Assembly: GCF_003994475.1 (NCBI RefSeq)
Contig: NZ_RZNY01000003.1
Coordinates: 1-64,000 of the forward strand
DNA length: 64,000 nucleotides
DNA from: Paenibacillus anaericanus
GTDB taxonomy: Bacteria; Bacillota; Bacilli; Paenibacillales; Paenibacillaceae
Direction of reading: 5' to 3'
Shown: positions 16,801 through 25,870 of the stretch, piece by piece
How positions within the stretch are numbered: the first letter of the stretch is position 1
Layout of the letters: each line of letters opens with the position of its first letter
The notes under the pieces: model-generated
Databases searched by the model: none
The model's input: only the letters and a program-made list of their open reading frames with translations
What the model was told of the DNA's origin: nothing
Made by a program: the position numbers and the translations under genes

Positions 16801-17490
16801 TTATGAACGGCCACGGAACTTTTGCGTGTATGCCTTGGCATCCTCAGCGGTTTGCACGCGGTTCCGACTCCACTCAAGAAGGATACGATCAATGTACCGA
16901 AAATGTACTTTCCCAGCAAACACAGCTTCCTTAAGCGACAATAGAATAAGTTCCTCCGGATAACCGTCTTGATCAATCCAACCTGAGATTGTTTCACACT
17001 CCATTGGCGACAATGGACGAGCGAATTCTTTCTCAAAAATAACGAATAGATTCCGAACCTGTTCCTCTTGCGGCTGTGGCGAAACCTCGCGGTCCCTCAT
17101 GCTTTGCCGAGCGGCTGCCCGCTCTTCAGCAATATATTGCCCAAGCCGATCATACATCCCAGACAAATTGTATCGCTCGGAATGGATTCCCGTCGTCTCG
17201 TCTTTCTCCTCATCAATCGTAATCCATCCATCTTTCATCAGGCGCCGAATCATCGTAGCTACTGTTCCAGTGGATGTTCCCATCCGTTGTTCTAATTCGT
17301 CAATAGATGGAAAATCATTATGCTCCACCTGAAGAAAAGCCAGTAATTGCATCAGAAGCATGACTTCAGCATCATTGAGATGAAGCTTACGATAATGAGA
17401 GAGAAGTGCATATGGCACATTGACCGTTCCGACTTCCATTCCGAACGATATTCCTTTAGCCCAGACTTTCCAACCTTCAGTCATAGCCAT
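16801..17490 (-). CDS. dnaD: DNA replication initiation protein DnaD
   Basis: Primosomal protein used in Firmicutes to load the replicative helicase with DnaB and DnaI. The 229 residues contain an N-terminal winged-helix domain (about 20-110; HLNDAEVMLLMQLLAF and MGTSTGTVATMIRRLMKDGW) and a C-terminal DnaB_2/DDBH2 domain (about 145-210) with the YIDRILLEW motif and a basic tail that binds DNA. AAGGTGAG precedes the ATG. The asnS-dnaD order is conserved in Bacillales; the nth gene that usually follows is not present here. Confidence 0.94.
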   Translation of the reverse strand: MAMTEGWKVWAKGISFGMEVGTVNVPYALLSHYRKLHLNDAEVMLLMQLLAFLQVEHNDFPSIDELEQRMGTSTGTVATMIRRLMKDGWITIDEEKDETTGIHSERYNLSGMYDRLGQYIAEERAAARQSMRDREVSPQPQEEQVRNLFVIFEKEFARPLSPMECETISGWIDQDGYPEELILLSLKEAVFAGKVHFRYIDRILLEWSRNRVQTAEDAKAYTQKFRGRS

Positions 17491-17548
17491 ACTTTCTCAC
17501 CTTTCTTCATTTCACTACAAGTCAGGTGAATAAACTTCCATAACCTAA

Positions 17549-18844
17549 TTACGGATAAAGGCGATACAACGTACGTGGGAACGGAATTGTCTCCCGCACG
17601 TGATCTAGTCCACAAATCCAAGCCACAGTACGTTCAAGCCCTAAACCAAAGCCAGAATGCGGTACCGAACCGTATTTACGCAGATCCATGTACCATTGAT
17701 ATGCTTCTGGTGAAAGATCATGTTCCTTGAAACGGGCCTCCATCAGTTCCAGATCGTCAATACGCTGAGATCCTCCGATGATTTCACCATAACCTTCAGG
17801 AGCAATCATATCCGCACACAGAACTACTTCTGGGCGATTCGGGTCAGGCTTCATATAGAATGCCTTAAAGCTGGCAGGATAATGAGTAATAAATACTGGC
17901 TTATCATAATTCTCTGCAATTGCTGTTTCATGAGGTGCACCAAAATCATCACCCCAAGGAATATCAAAATCTTTGCTGTGCAGGAATTCAATAGCTTCAT
18001 CGTAAGTGATCCGTGGGAAAGGAACCGTAATATTCTCCAGCTTGGAGATATCGCGACCTACCGCTTCCAGTTCAGCACGGCAATTCGTCAATACGGATTG
18101 CACGACATGTGCGATGAACTGTTCTTGCACTTTCAAACTCTCTTCATGATCAACAAAAGCCATTTCCGGTTCAATCATCCAAAACTCGATTAAGTGACGA
18201 CGTGTCTTAGATTTCTCAGCGCGGAATGTTGGACCGAAGGAATAAACTTTACCAAGGGCCATCGCCGCAGCTTCCATATAGAGTTGGCCACTTTGTGTTA
18301 AGTATGCGTCCTCTTCAAAATACTTGGTATGGAATAGGTTAGTTGTACCTTCTGCTGATGTTGGAGTCAAGATCGGTGGATCCACCAAGGTAAATCCATT
18401 CTGATCGAAGAACTGTTGCACAGCACGGATAATTTCTGCACGAATGACCATAACAGCCCGTTGTTTCGCCGAACGAAGCCATAAATGACGGTGATCCATA
18501 AGGAAATCAACCCCATGCTCCTTCGGAGTGATCGGATAATTCTCGGTTAAATGAATTATTTCAATCTCAGTTACTGTCATCTCATAACCAGATGCACTAC
18601 GTGGTTCCTCACGAATTACACCTGTCACATACATCGAAGTTTCTTGTGTCAAACTTTTGGCACGATCCCAAGTTTCTTCTGACACTTCGCTCTTCACTAC
18701 TACACCTTGAATATAACCAGTTCCATCACGAAGTTGCAGGAACTGGATTTTACCACTGGAACGTTTATTGTTCAGCCAACTACCGATAATAACGGTCTGA
18801 TCGACGTATTCATTAACCTGACGGATCACGGTTTTGCTCGCCAT
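17549..18844 (-). CDS. asnS: asparaginyl-tRNA synthetase
   Basis: Class IIb aminoacyl-tRNA synthetase that charges tRNA-Asn. The N-terminal OB-fold anticodon-binding domain spans about residues 15-110. The catalytic core includes motif 2, [21 protein letters not shown], near residue 210, and motif 3, [15 protein letters not shown], near residue 400. The 431-residue length is standard. A GAGGAGAG site precedes ATG and the gene follows ackA by 37 bases without a terminator, so the two are probably co-transcribed. Confidence 0.97.
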   Translation of the reverse strand: MASKTVIRQVNEYVDQTVIIGSWLNNKRSSGKIQFLQLRDGTGYIQGVVVKSEVSEETWDRAKSLTQETSMYVTGVIREEPRSASGYEMTVTEIEIIHLTENYPITPKEHGVDFLMDHRHLWLRSAKQRAVMVIRAEIIRAVQQFFDQNGFTLVDPPILTPTSAEGTTNLFHTKYFEEDAYLTQSGQLYMEAAAMALGKVYSFGPTFRAEKSKTRRHLIEFWMIEPEMAFVDHEESLKVQEQFIAHVVQSVLTNCRAELEAVGRDISKLENITVPFPRITYDEAIEFLHSKDFDIPWGDDFGAPHETAIAENYDKPVFITHYPASFKAFYMKPDPNRPEVVLCADMIAPEGYGEIIGGSQRIDDLELMEARFKEHDLSPEAYQWYMDLRKYGSVPHSGFGLGLERTVAWICGLDHVRETIPFPRTLYRLYP

Positions 18845-18881
18845 GACACAATCTCTCCTCTAACGTAACAAAATATTTATA

Positions 18882-20087
18882 TTATTTTTCTTCCTGTACG
18901 ATACGATGTGTATCGCGAGCAATCACTAGCTCTTCGTTCGTTGGAATAACGAGTACTTCAACCTTCGAATTCGGAGTTGAAATACGACGTGGATCCCCAG
19001 AGCGAATTTTGTTGAGTTCTTTATCTAACTCCACACCAAGATAAGTCAGGTTCTGACATACTTTCTCCCGAACGATCGCGGAATTTTCACCAACACCTGC
19101 TGTAAATACGATCACATCAACACCATTCATTGCTGCAGCATATGAACCAATGTATTTGCGAAGGCGATATTCGTACATTTCAAAAGCAAGCGTCTCATTT
19201 GGTTCGCCAGCTTCCCAACCGTCTGTAATATCACGCATATCGCTACTCGAGCCAGAGATAGCAAGCAATCCACTATGTTTGTTCAACATTGAGTTTACTT
19301 CGCTTAGCGACAATTCCTCTTTGTTCATAACAAACGTAACAATAGCTGGATCTAGATCCCCACTACGAGTTCCCATCATTAAGCCTTCAAGTGGTGTTAA
19401 TCCCATAGAAGTATCTACAGATTTGCCACCCTTAACAGCTGTTAAACTTGCACCATTACCAATATGACAAGTAATGATCTTCAAGTCTTCAATTGGACGA
19501 TCCAAATATTCTGCAGCAGCTTTACTTACATATTCATGAGAAGTACCGTGTGCGCCGTAACGACGAACATGATGTTTCTTATACAATACTTTCGGAATAG
19601 GGTACAAATATACTTTCTCATCCATTGTTTGATGGAAAGCCGTATCAAATGCCACAACCTGAGGAACTCCTGGCATATTTCTCTCAGCAGCTGTAATCCC
19701 CATAATTGCTGGTGGATTGTGCAAAGGCGCCAAGTCAAACAAACGGCGAATTTCTGATTTCACTTCGCCAGTAACAAGTACAGAACCTTTAAATGCTTCC
19801 CCACCATGTACAACGCGGTGACCGACAGCTTGAATCTCTCCCACGGACTCTAACACGCCGTGTTCTGGATCTGTCAGCATATCAAGCACTTTACGAATCG
19901 CTGTGTTATGTTCAAGGATTTCACTGACTTCTGTCACTTCTTCTTTACCCGTAGGTTTATGATTCAGAATGGATGAATCCATTCCGATCCGTTCTACTAG
20001 TCCTTTTGCCAGAACTGATTCATCAGTCATATCATATAATTGGTATTTCAAAGAAGAACTTCCTGAGTTGATTACTAGTACTTTCAT
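18882..20087 (-). CDS. ackA: acetate kinase
   Basis: Interconverts acetate plus ATP and acetyl phosphate plus ADP. The ASKHA-fold signatures are present: NSGSSSLKYQL at residue 7, GHRVVHGGE, the catalytic region RRYGAHGTSHEYV near 177, CHIGNGAS near 207, and FTAGVGENS near 325. It has 401 residues. The ATG overlaps the stop of the upstream dehydrogenase gene by four bases, implying translational coupling. Acetate kinase is usually alone or beside pta; no pta is in this window. The butyrate kinase alternative is disfavoured by overall acetate kinase-like motifs. Confidence 0.95.
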   Translation of the reverse strand: MKVLVINSGSSSLKYQLYDMTDESVLAKGLVERIGMDSSILNHKPTGKEEVTEVSEILEHNTAIRKVLDMLTDPEHGVLESVGEIQAVGHRVVHGGEAFKGSVLVTGEVKSEIRRLFDLAPLHNPPAIMGITAAERNMPGVPQVVAFDTAFHQTMDEKVYLYPIPKVLYKKHHVRRYGAHGTSHEYVSKAAAEYLDRPIEDLKIITCHIGNGASLTAVKGGKSVDTSMGLTPLEGLMMGTRSGDLDPAIVTFVMNKEELSLSEVNSMLNKHSGLLAISGSSSDMRDITDGWEAGEPNETLAFEMYEYRLRKYIGSYAAAMNGVDVIVFTAGVGENSAIVREKVCQNLTYLGVELDKELNKIRSGDPRRISTPNSKVEVLVIPTNEELVIARDTHRIVQEEK

Positions 20088-20956
20088 GTCCGGTCACCAT
20101 CCTTGTCGTATTTGAAAAATCCTTCGCCGGTTTTAACACCAAGATTACCTGCACGAACCATTTTCTTCAACACAAAGGAAGGACGGTATTTCAACTCACC
20201 AAATTCACGGAACATACGCTCAAGAGCAGCCAATACAGAATCCAGACCGAAACGGTCAGCCATTTCGAGCGGGCCATACTGGAATTGATAACCGATGCGC
20301 ATTGCAGCATCAATATCTTCAGCAGTTGCAACGCCTTCACCAAGCACGTGAAGTGCTTCATTGATCATCGTGCAAATAATTCGTGATGTAACAAAACCAG
20401 GGGATTCATAAACCATAACACCCCGTTTATCGACAACTTCTTCAACGAAGCGTCTTGTATCTTCAAAGGTCGACTCTGATGTCTTCAAGCCACGAATAAT
20501 CTCTACCAGATTAATCCGGGATACCGGATAAATAAAGTGCATACCGATTACGCGCTCCGGATACATCGTCGAACCAGCAATTTCTGTTAAGCTAAGCGTT
20601 GATGTATTGCTCGCAAGCAGGATATTGCTTGGGCACACTTGATCAAGCTGCTTGAATATTTCCTTTTTTGCATCCAAATCTTCCGAAATGGTCTCGATCA
20701 CCATATCGCAGGTGCCTAGTTCGGCAAAATGGGTTACTTTATGAATTTTAGATAAGATAAGTTTCTTCTCCGCCTTGGTAATCGCCCATTTCTCAAGCTG
20801 CTTATCCAGGCTCGTCTCTATCATGCTGTACGCATGGTTTAATTTTTCTGGAGTTTCTTCTACAAGTAATACATCTAGTCCTTTAGCCGCCAACATTTCG
20901 CTGATGCCTTGGCCCATCGTACCGCCACCAATGACACCTATTCTTTTAAAATTCAT
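20084..20956 (-). CDS. 3-hydroxyacyl-CoA (3-hydroxybutyryl-CoA) dehydrogenase
   Basis: NAD-dependent dehydrogenase of 290 residues for 3-hydroxyacyl-CoA. Residues 1-185 are a Rossmann domain beginning IGVIGGGTMGQGISEM; the active-site Ser is in ASNTSTLSLTEI and the His in GMHFIYPVSRINLVEI. The helical C-terminal domain carries GYQFQYGPLEMADRFGLD. Two usual signatures are altered: FNP after the catalytic His reads IYP, and VNR in the PGF motif reads TSR, so the substrate may differ from 3-hydroxybutyryl-CoA. Its stop overlaps ackA. No thiolase or crotonase gene adjoins it. Confidence 0.83.
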   Translation of the reverse strand: MNFKRIGVIGGGTMGQGISEMLAAKGLDVLLVEETPEKLNHAYSMIETSLDKQLEKWAITKAEKKLILSKIHKVTHFAELGTCDMVIETISEDLDAKKEIFKQLDQVCPSNILLASNTSTLSLTEIAGSTMYPERVIGMHFIYPVSRINLVEIIRGLKTSESTFEDTRRFVEEVVDKRGVMVYESPGFVTSRIICTMINEALHVLGEGVATAEDIDAAMRIGYQFQYGPLEMADRFGLDSVLAALERMFREFGELKYRPSFVLKKMVRAGNLGVKTGEGFFKYDKDGDRT

Positions 20957-20993
20957 AATTCAGTCGCTCCATCCTTTCGTGGTCTCTACATAT

Positions 20994-21021
20994 ATTGTAC
21001 CCTTCGTGTCGAATAATACAA
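20994..21021 (-). promoter_or_regulatory. candidate sigma-A promoter of the hbd-ackA unit
   Basis: On the minus strand TTGTAT (21016-21021), a 16-base spacer and TACAAT (20994-20999) lie 38 bases before the dehydrogenase ATG. Consensus match only. Confidence 0.5.
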
Positions 21022-21069
21022 TGTTTTATACCCAACATCTAATAATATCTTAGCACGAGCAAAAAGTAA

Positions 21070-21102
21070 AAAAAAATAACCGGCATCATTTTTTATGCCG
21101 GT
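21070..21102 (-). terminator. intrinsic terminator of the FtsH-like gene
   Basis: Stem ACCGGCAT/ATGCCGGT with an A/T loop that holds the FtsH-like stop codon, followed on the minus strand by a long run of T (plus-strand A run 21068-21076). Confidence 0.88.
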
Positions 21103-22595
21103 AATGTGATACTGTCACGAAATTGACAACGAAATTGTTCACCAGAGAGTCTTTCCTCGCTCAACAGGATATCCAGTGATTGATCAAATACAGCAGAATG
21201 ATCCATTAATAGCTGTTTTGTTCTAGAAAATAATTCGTCCAGAATTAAGGCGTTCTCTTTCATAAGCACTTCTTTGGTCACCATATCCATATTGACGATA
21301 CCGAGCGAAGTCATTCCCGATGTCAACATCGTATGGACAATATTTAATGCCTGCTCAAAATCATTACTTGAACCTGTGCTACGTCCGCCGTAATAAATCT
21401 CTTCTGCAGCCGCACCAGCCAGCGTAACCATGATCTGACCTTCTAAATAACCCTTGGTATACAGGTATTTCTCTTCCTGAGGATTATGCCGAACATACCC
21501 TAGTGCCCTTCCACGCGGGCTAAGGACGACTTGATTTACACTTCCAGGAGAAACGACTTCAGCAGCTACAGCATGGCCCAATTCATGAACCGCAACACGG
21601 CGCTTTTCTTCCTCCGTCGATTCACGGTCCGTCTTCTCACCCATCATGACTTTGTCAATCGCTAGCGATAAATAATTCTGGTTAATCTCAGTTTGATGAT
21701 CACGCATGGCATAAATAGCTGCTTCATTCATTACACTTTCAAGTTGAGCCCCCGAGAAACCATAGGTTTCCTCAGCAACTTTATCCAGACTTACATTTTG
21801 CGCAAGCGGTTTGTTCTTCGCATGAAGTTCCAAAATGTGTCTACGGCCTTTCTTATCAGGAAGATCCACTTGAATATGCCGATCAAACCGACCAGGACGC
21901 AGCAGCGCACTATCGAGCATTTCTTTCCGGTTGGTAGCAGCTACGAGCAGAATTCGTGGTGTTTCCGAAGAATACATTCCATCCATTTCAGTGAGTAATT
22001 GGTTGAGTGTCTGATCATACTCCCTTTGCTGACCACCTTCCCTTTTACCACCAATCACATCAATTTCATCGATAAAAATAACCGCATTTTCTTTTTTCTC
22101 TTTCACAGCACGAGTTCGGGCATCTTTGAACAAATCACGGATGCGTCCCGCACCCACACCAACATACATCTCCACGAATTCACTACCCGAAGCTGTAACG
22201 AACACCGCGTCTGTATATTGTGCAGCGGCTTTAGCCAACAACGTCTTCCCAGTTCCGGGAGGACCAGTTAGTAGAATACCCTTGATAGGTCTAATACCAA
22301 AGTTCTTAATATCATCATGACGAACTAGAAAATCAAGTGCTTCTCTAAGCTCCTGCTTAGCGCTCTCTTGACCCCCAATTTCTTCAAATGTTAACTTGTC
22401 TATCCCCTTCTTCTTTCGATTGCGACCTTGCAGAGCACCAACCGCAATTCCTCCTCGTGATTTAGCTACTGCAAATAGGGCTGCAAGCATGATCAGAACA
22501 ATAATAATGGGTACAATATTCACCCCTATATAAGCCAAGAAAACCAAAAATACTGGCACAAATCCAATCGCAACCTCAATCATTGATTTACGCAT
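21093..22595 (-). CDS. short FtsH-like AAA+ metalloprotease
   Basis: Membrane-bound ATP-dependent zinc protease of about 500 residues. Residues 5-45 hold two closely spaced hydrophobic segments with no room for the usual FtsH extracellular domain. The AAA module has Walker A GPPGTGKT near 110, Walker B VIFIDEID near 170, and the SRH arginines in RPGRFDRHIQVD. The zinc-site HELGH near 345 is intact, so proteolysis is likely. Regular FtsH is 600-680 residues. The ATG at 22595 overlaps the upstream gene by 8 bases and has GGGGG before it; an upstream frame start at 22658 is less likely. This looks like a second FtsH paralogue rather than the housekeeping one. Confidence 0.85.
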   Translation of the reverse strand: MRKSMIEVAIGFVPVFLVFLAYIGVNIVPIIIVLIMLAALFAVAKSRGGIAVGALQGRNRKKKGIDKLTFEEIGGQESAKQELREALDFLVRHDDIKNFGIRPIKGILLTGPPGTGKTLLAKAAAQYTDAVFVTASGSEFVEMYVGVGAGRIRDLFKDARTRAVKEKKENAVIFIDEIDVIGGKREGGQQREYDQTLNQLLTEMDGMYSSETPRILLVAATNRKEMLDSALLRPGRFDRHIQVDLPDKKGRRHILELHAKNKPLAQNVSLDKVAEETYGFSGAQLESVMNEAAIYAMRDHQTEINQNYLSLAIDKVMMGEKTDRESTEEEKRRVAVHELGHAVAAEVVSPGSVNQVVLSPRGRALGYVRHNPQEEKYLYTKGYLEGQIMVTLAGAAAEEIYYGGRSTGSSNDFEQALNIVHTMLTSGMTSLGIVNMDMVTKEVLMKENALILDELFSRTKQLLMDHSAVFDQSLDILLSEERLSGEQFRCQFRDSITLPA

Positions 22596-23121
22596 TGGAC
22601 CATACCCCCATTTTCTGCGGAATGCGAGGCAAGATAATAAATTTGCTATTTTCTCCATTAGTCAAAGTAATGTATACATTTTTATCATCTATTTCCGCAC
22701 TCGTCTGTAATGAGTTATCTTGTTGCTCAAGCTTCTCCAAGGTAGCTGTGATCTCTGTATATTGTTTGTTCTCCATCGCCTGTGCTACGGAGAACAATGC
22801 CTGCTCCCATAATTTATCTAGAGCAGGTGAGGAATTATCCTCAACGTCCAATTTCAGTGTGCGATTTCCGATAAATCCTTTTCCGTCCTGTTCTATATGT
22901 TTGACCAAACCACTAATATCGGTTCCTGGTTCTAATTTCAGTTTCAAATCAACCTGAGTGCGGGTAATATCAAACTGAACAGCATTAACACCCTCATATT
23001 CTGTCACCAGTTTTTTTAGGGGATTTTCAACCACCCACTGGCGATAAGCAAACCACCCACCAAACAACAACAGTGCTGATACCGCAACCGTTATAACAAT
23101 CGGCCAGGTACGAAGTTTCAC
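22588..23121 (-). CDS. membrane-anchored protein of unknown function, partner of FtsH-like protease
   Basis: I do not recognise a family. The 177 residues start with a short basic tail and one membrane segment (about 7-27), followed by a soluble, probably extracytoplasmic domain with two alternating beta-rich stretches (residues 45-95 and 120-165). The start is a GTG with AGGGGGA upstream. Its end overlaps the FtsH-like gene by 8 bases, so the two proteins are made together. Because that protease lacks the usual extracellular domain, this protein might supply an equivalent; that is only an inference from gene order and topology. Confidence 0.7.
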   Translation of the reverse strand: MKLRTWPIVITVAVSALLLFGGWFAYRQWVVENPLKKLVTEYEGVNAVQFDITRTQVDLKLKLEPGTDISGLVKHIEQDGKGFIGNRTLKLDVEDNSSPALDKLWEQALFSVAQAMENKQYTEITATLEKLEQQDNSLQTSAEIDDKNVYITLTNGENSKFIILPRIPQKMGVWSNA

Positions 23122-23156
23122 TTTAATGTCCCCCTTATGATGATAATATGTGTTGA

Positions 23157-23185
23157 TATATATTAACTTGTATACTATTTTTCAA
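23157..23185 (-). promoter_or_regulatory. sigma-A promoter of the FtsH-like operon
   Basis: Minus-strand TTGAAA (23180-23185), exactly 17 bases, then TATATA (23157-23162), about 36 bases before the GTG start of the membrane-anchored gene. A close consensus match in an A/T-rich region. Confidence 0.6.
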
Positions 23186-23322
23186 CTAAATCGATATACT
23201 ATTCGTATATCATTTCAACAAATAAAAGTATATCACATCATACACGCTAATTCGAATGGAAGGTGTGACTATATTTAAAATTTTATATTATTTCGCAGTT
23301 TAAACTATGCATGCACCACACA

Positions 23323-23374
23323 AATAAGCCATGTGCAAAATGTTCATTATCAACATTCGTGCACATGGCTTATT
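23323..23374 (-). terminator. long hairpin after tseB
   Basis: AATAAGCCATGTGC pairs with GCACATGGCTTATT, and inner AATGTT pairs with AACATT (arms 23323-23344 and 23352-23374). It sits 14 bases past the tseB stop; the T-tract is short, but the stem is strong. Confidence 0.75.
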
Positions 23375-23387
23375 TAAATGTAATTAC

Positions 23388-23873
23388 CTAGCGATTCGGT
23401 AGTGTAAACACCTCAGAGAGTGGTTCGCCGCTGCTGAAATTGTAGAAACGATAATAATGATGTGCGTTCTCTTTATAAAATAACTGCCACACTAATTGAT
23501 CGTTATAAATTCCAGGAACCAATCTTACAATATCAATTTCCGGAAAGCGTTCATGTATGATCGCTTTGACCTGGGCTTCAGTTGTTCCTTCTGAGAGAGG
23601 GACTACTCGGGATTCTTTTCCTTCTTGAATCCATACCATGACTGCTTGCCCCGATTCATCCTTACCTTCTACAACCCAGCACACTTCATCCCAAACCGAT
23701 TTATATACTTTCTTAACATCGCTAATACCGGCTTCCTGCTGTGCTCGTACTACCGCGGCTTGCTCGCCGCTCCACAAATCCTGTTGGATATAGATATAGA
23801 AACGGTGAAGACCAAAGAGCACGATCAGCAGGGTTAGGATAGAGATTAGTATCCATTTGGTTTTCTTCTTCAA
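23388..23873 (-). CDS. tseB: TseB/YpmB-like cell wall elongation regulator
   Basis: Single-pass membrane protein of 161 residues with an N-terminal anchor (about 7-26) and two extracytoplasmic DUF5590/PepSY-like repeats, the type found in B. subtilis YpmB (TseB), which affects PBP2A during cell elongation. Conserved features are AAVVRAQQEAGI, VWDEVCWVVEGKDESGQAVMV and FYNFSSGEPL. The start is a TTG; the site upstream is GAGTGGAAGAGAAGG. B. subtilis has ypmB beside dinG and upstream of aspB-asnS, matching the neighbourhood here apart from inserted genes. Confidence 0.82.
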   Translation of the reverse strand: MKKKTKWILISILTLLIVLFGLHRFYIYIQQDLWSGEQAAVVRAQQEAGISDVKKVYKSVWDEVCWVVEGKDESGQAVMVWIQEGKESRVVPLSEGTTEAQVKAIIHERFPEIDIVRLVPGIYNDQLVWQLFYKENAHHYYRFYNFSSGEPLSEVFTLPNR

Positions 23874-23922
23874 CCTTCTCTTCCACTCCCCGTTAATGAC
23901 TTGTTTGAGCTATGACGACGAA

Positions 23923-25221
23923 TTAACGAGATAACAATCCTTCATAAGCTGCTTGCGCTTCATAACGCACTTTTTCTTCGTCAATAGTCAGCGCAGCCCC
24001 ATTCTTAATCACTTGTTTGCCGTTCACCCAAACATGCTCCACATCTTTCGCTCCGGCCGAATACACTGCATGAGAAATATAATCGGTTCTTGGTAGAAAA
24101 TGAGCCTGCTCCGTATTCAGAGCAATAAAATCGGCCTTCATTCCCTGGGCCAATTTGCCCGTATCCTGTAAGAAAACTGACTTAGCACCATACTCTGTAC
24201 CCATCTTGAGTGCTTGTAATGCCGGTACAGCAGTTGGATCACCAGATACCCCTTTATGAATCAATGCAGCCAAACGGATTTCCTCAAACATATCAAGGTT
24301 ATTATTGCTAGCAGCACCATCTGTACCAAGTGAAACGGTAACACCTGCTTTGAGTAATTCAGGCACTCGAGCAACACCGCTAGCGAGCTTTAGATTGCTA
24401 CCTGGATTATGGGATACTCCTACTTGATGTGCTGCCAGGATTTCGATCTCCTCATCATTCAAATGCACAGCATGTGCAACAAGTGATGGACGAGAGAACA
24501 TACCCATATTGAGTAAATGTTGAACCGGTCGCATGCCATAATCACTCACATTTTGTTCCACTTCAGTCTTAGTCTCCGACATATGCGTATGTAACGGCAA
24601 ATTAAGATCGTGGGCTGCCTGAACAAATTTCTCGAAGAAATTAGGTGCACAAGTATAAGGTGAATGTGGTGAAAGCATCGTTGTGATCCGTCCGTCTGCT
24701 TTGCCATGCCAGTCACGAGCAAATCCAACAGCTTCATTTAACTTCTGGCGTTGTTCATCTTCAGAGCAGAACCCAATTGCACCACGCATAAGAACAGCAC
24801 GTATACCCGATTCTTCTACTACTTTGGCCACTTGGTCCATATGGTCATACATATCTAGAAAGGTCGTCGTCCCACCTTTTAGCATTTCAAGCACGGACAA
24901 TGAAGTCCCCCAATACACATCACTACCTGTAAATTTAGCCTCCATAGGCCACATTTTATCCTGAAGCCAAACTTGTAGGGCAAGATCATCCCCATACCCA
25001 CGTAACAGTGACATCGCCGCATGTCCGTGCGTATTTACCAAACCTGGAAGGAAGAGAAGGCCTGCTCCATCAAAAATTTCTGCTCCTTCTGCACCTTCAG
25101 GGCGTTCCTCACCAATATACGTTATCGTATCTCCCTCAACCAACATATAACCATTAACTACGGGACGTGCATCGTCCATTACCGCAATCGTCCCATTTTT
25201 AATTAACCACTTATGACTCAT
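23923..25221 (-). CDS. mtaD: S-adenosylhomocysteine / methylthioadenosine deaminase
   Basis: Amidohydrolase of 432 residues that deaminates adenosyl-sulfur compounds such as SAH or MTA to inosyl forms. Metal-site motifs are NTHGHAAMS near residue 64, HTHMSET near 210, HAVHLND near 240 and GTDGAASNN near 298, in an 8-stranded barrel with a flanking beta domain. The ATG at 25221 overlaps the rex stop by 11 bases and has AAAGGAAAC upstream; ATG at 25242 is the alternative. The overlap with rex suggests co-translation. It could link to the methionine-salvage genes 12 kb away. The family also includes guanine and other nucleobase deaminases, but the length and motifs favour MtaD. Confidence 0.85.
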   Translation of the reverse strand: MSHKWLIKNGTIAVMDDARPVVNGYMLVEGDTITYIGEERPEGAEGAEIFDGAGLLFLPGLVNTHGHAAMSLLRGYGDDLALQVWLQDKMWPMEAKFTGSDVYWGTSLSVLEMLKGGTTTFLDMYDHMDQVAKVVEESGIRAVLMRGAIGFCSEDEQRQKLNEAVGFARDWHGKADGRITTMLSPHSPYTCAPNFFEKFVQAAHDLNLPLHTHMSETKTEVEQNVSDYGMRPVQHLLNMGMFSRPSLVAHAVHLNDEEIEILAAHQVGVSHNPGSNLKLASGVARVPELLKAGVTVSLGTDGAASNNNLDMFEEIRLAALIHKGVSGDPTAVPALQALKMGTEYGAKSVFLQDTGKLAQGMKADFIALNTEQAHFLPRTDYISHAVYSAGAKDVEHVWVNGKQVIKNGAALTIDEEKVRYEAQAAYEGLLSR

Positions 25222-25858
25222 CCAATTCTGTTTCCTTTCCATTCAAATAATAGGCTAAACTCAGGAGGTCCGTTGTAAAATCAGCCGCATGAATACGCAC
25301 CTCAGGTGGGACCTTCAGAATTGTAGGAGCGAAATTAAGGATTGCTTCTACCCCTGCAGCTACTAGAACATCAGCTACTCGCTGCGCCTCTGTATCCGGA
25401 ACTGTAATAATCCCGATTCGGATATTATTCTGTTTGACCGATTCTACTAATTCCTCTATTGGTTGTACCGTAATATTATTGATTTTGCTACCAATCTTCG
25501 ACGGAAAGGCATCAAAAATACTCACAATTTTCATATTATCCTTCAAGTAAGCATTGTAATTGGAAAGTGCTTGTCCCAAGTTACCAGCTCCGACCAAAGC
25601 TACATTAATTTGTTGGTCCAAGTTTAAAATTTGACGAATTTTCTCAATCAGATAAGAAACGTCGTATCCAATCCCTTTACGACCGAAATCACCAAAATAG
25701 GCAAGATCCTTACGAATTTGTGCCGGATTGAGTGCCAGTTTCTGACCCAACTCTTGTGAAGAAACTGTAGGTACTTCCCTTTGACTTAATTGATTTAGAA
25801 AACGTAAGTAAACGGGTAATCTTCGTACCACGGCATCCGATATTTTTTCTGATTTCAT
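25211..25858 (-). CDS. rex: redox-sensing repressor Rex
   Basis: Transcriptional repressor that senses the NADH/NAD+ ratio and controls fermentative and respiratory genes. Residues 1-75 are a winged helix (LPVYLRFLNQL and SSQELGQKLALNPAQIRKDLAYFG), and residues 80-205 a Rossmann domain with VALVGAGNLGQAL. The C-terminal helix that swaps between subunits is present. It has 215 residues. It lies 12 bases after dinG. I looked for the usual inverted-repeat operator (TTGTGAA...TTCACAA) in the window and found no convincing copy, so local targets are not evident. Confidence 0.95.
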   Translation of the reverse strand: MKSEKISDAVVRRLPVYLRFLNQLSQREVPTVSSQELGQKLALNPAQIRKDLAYFGDFGRKGIGYDVSYLIEKIRQILNLDQQINVALVGAGNLGQALSNYNAYLKDNMKIVSIFDAFPSKIGSKINNITVQPIEELVESVKQNNIRIGIITVPDTEAQRVADVLVAAGVEAILNFAPTILKVPPEVRIHAADFTTDLLSLAYYLNGKETELDES

Positions 25859-25870
25859 GCATTTTTCCTC

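Noticed and set aside
16801-20956. nth or aspB genes expected by comparison with B. subtilis asnS region
   Set aside because: Neither is present between or beside the genes; the flanking regions are filled by ackA, the dehydrogenase and RimK-like genes.
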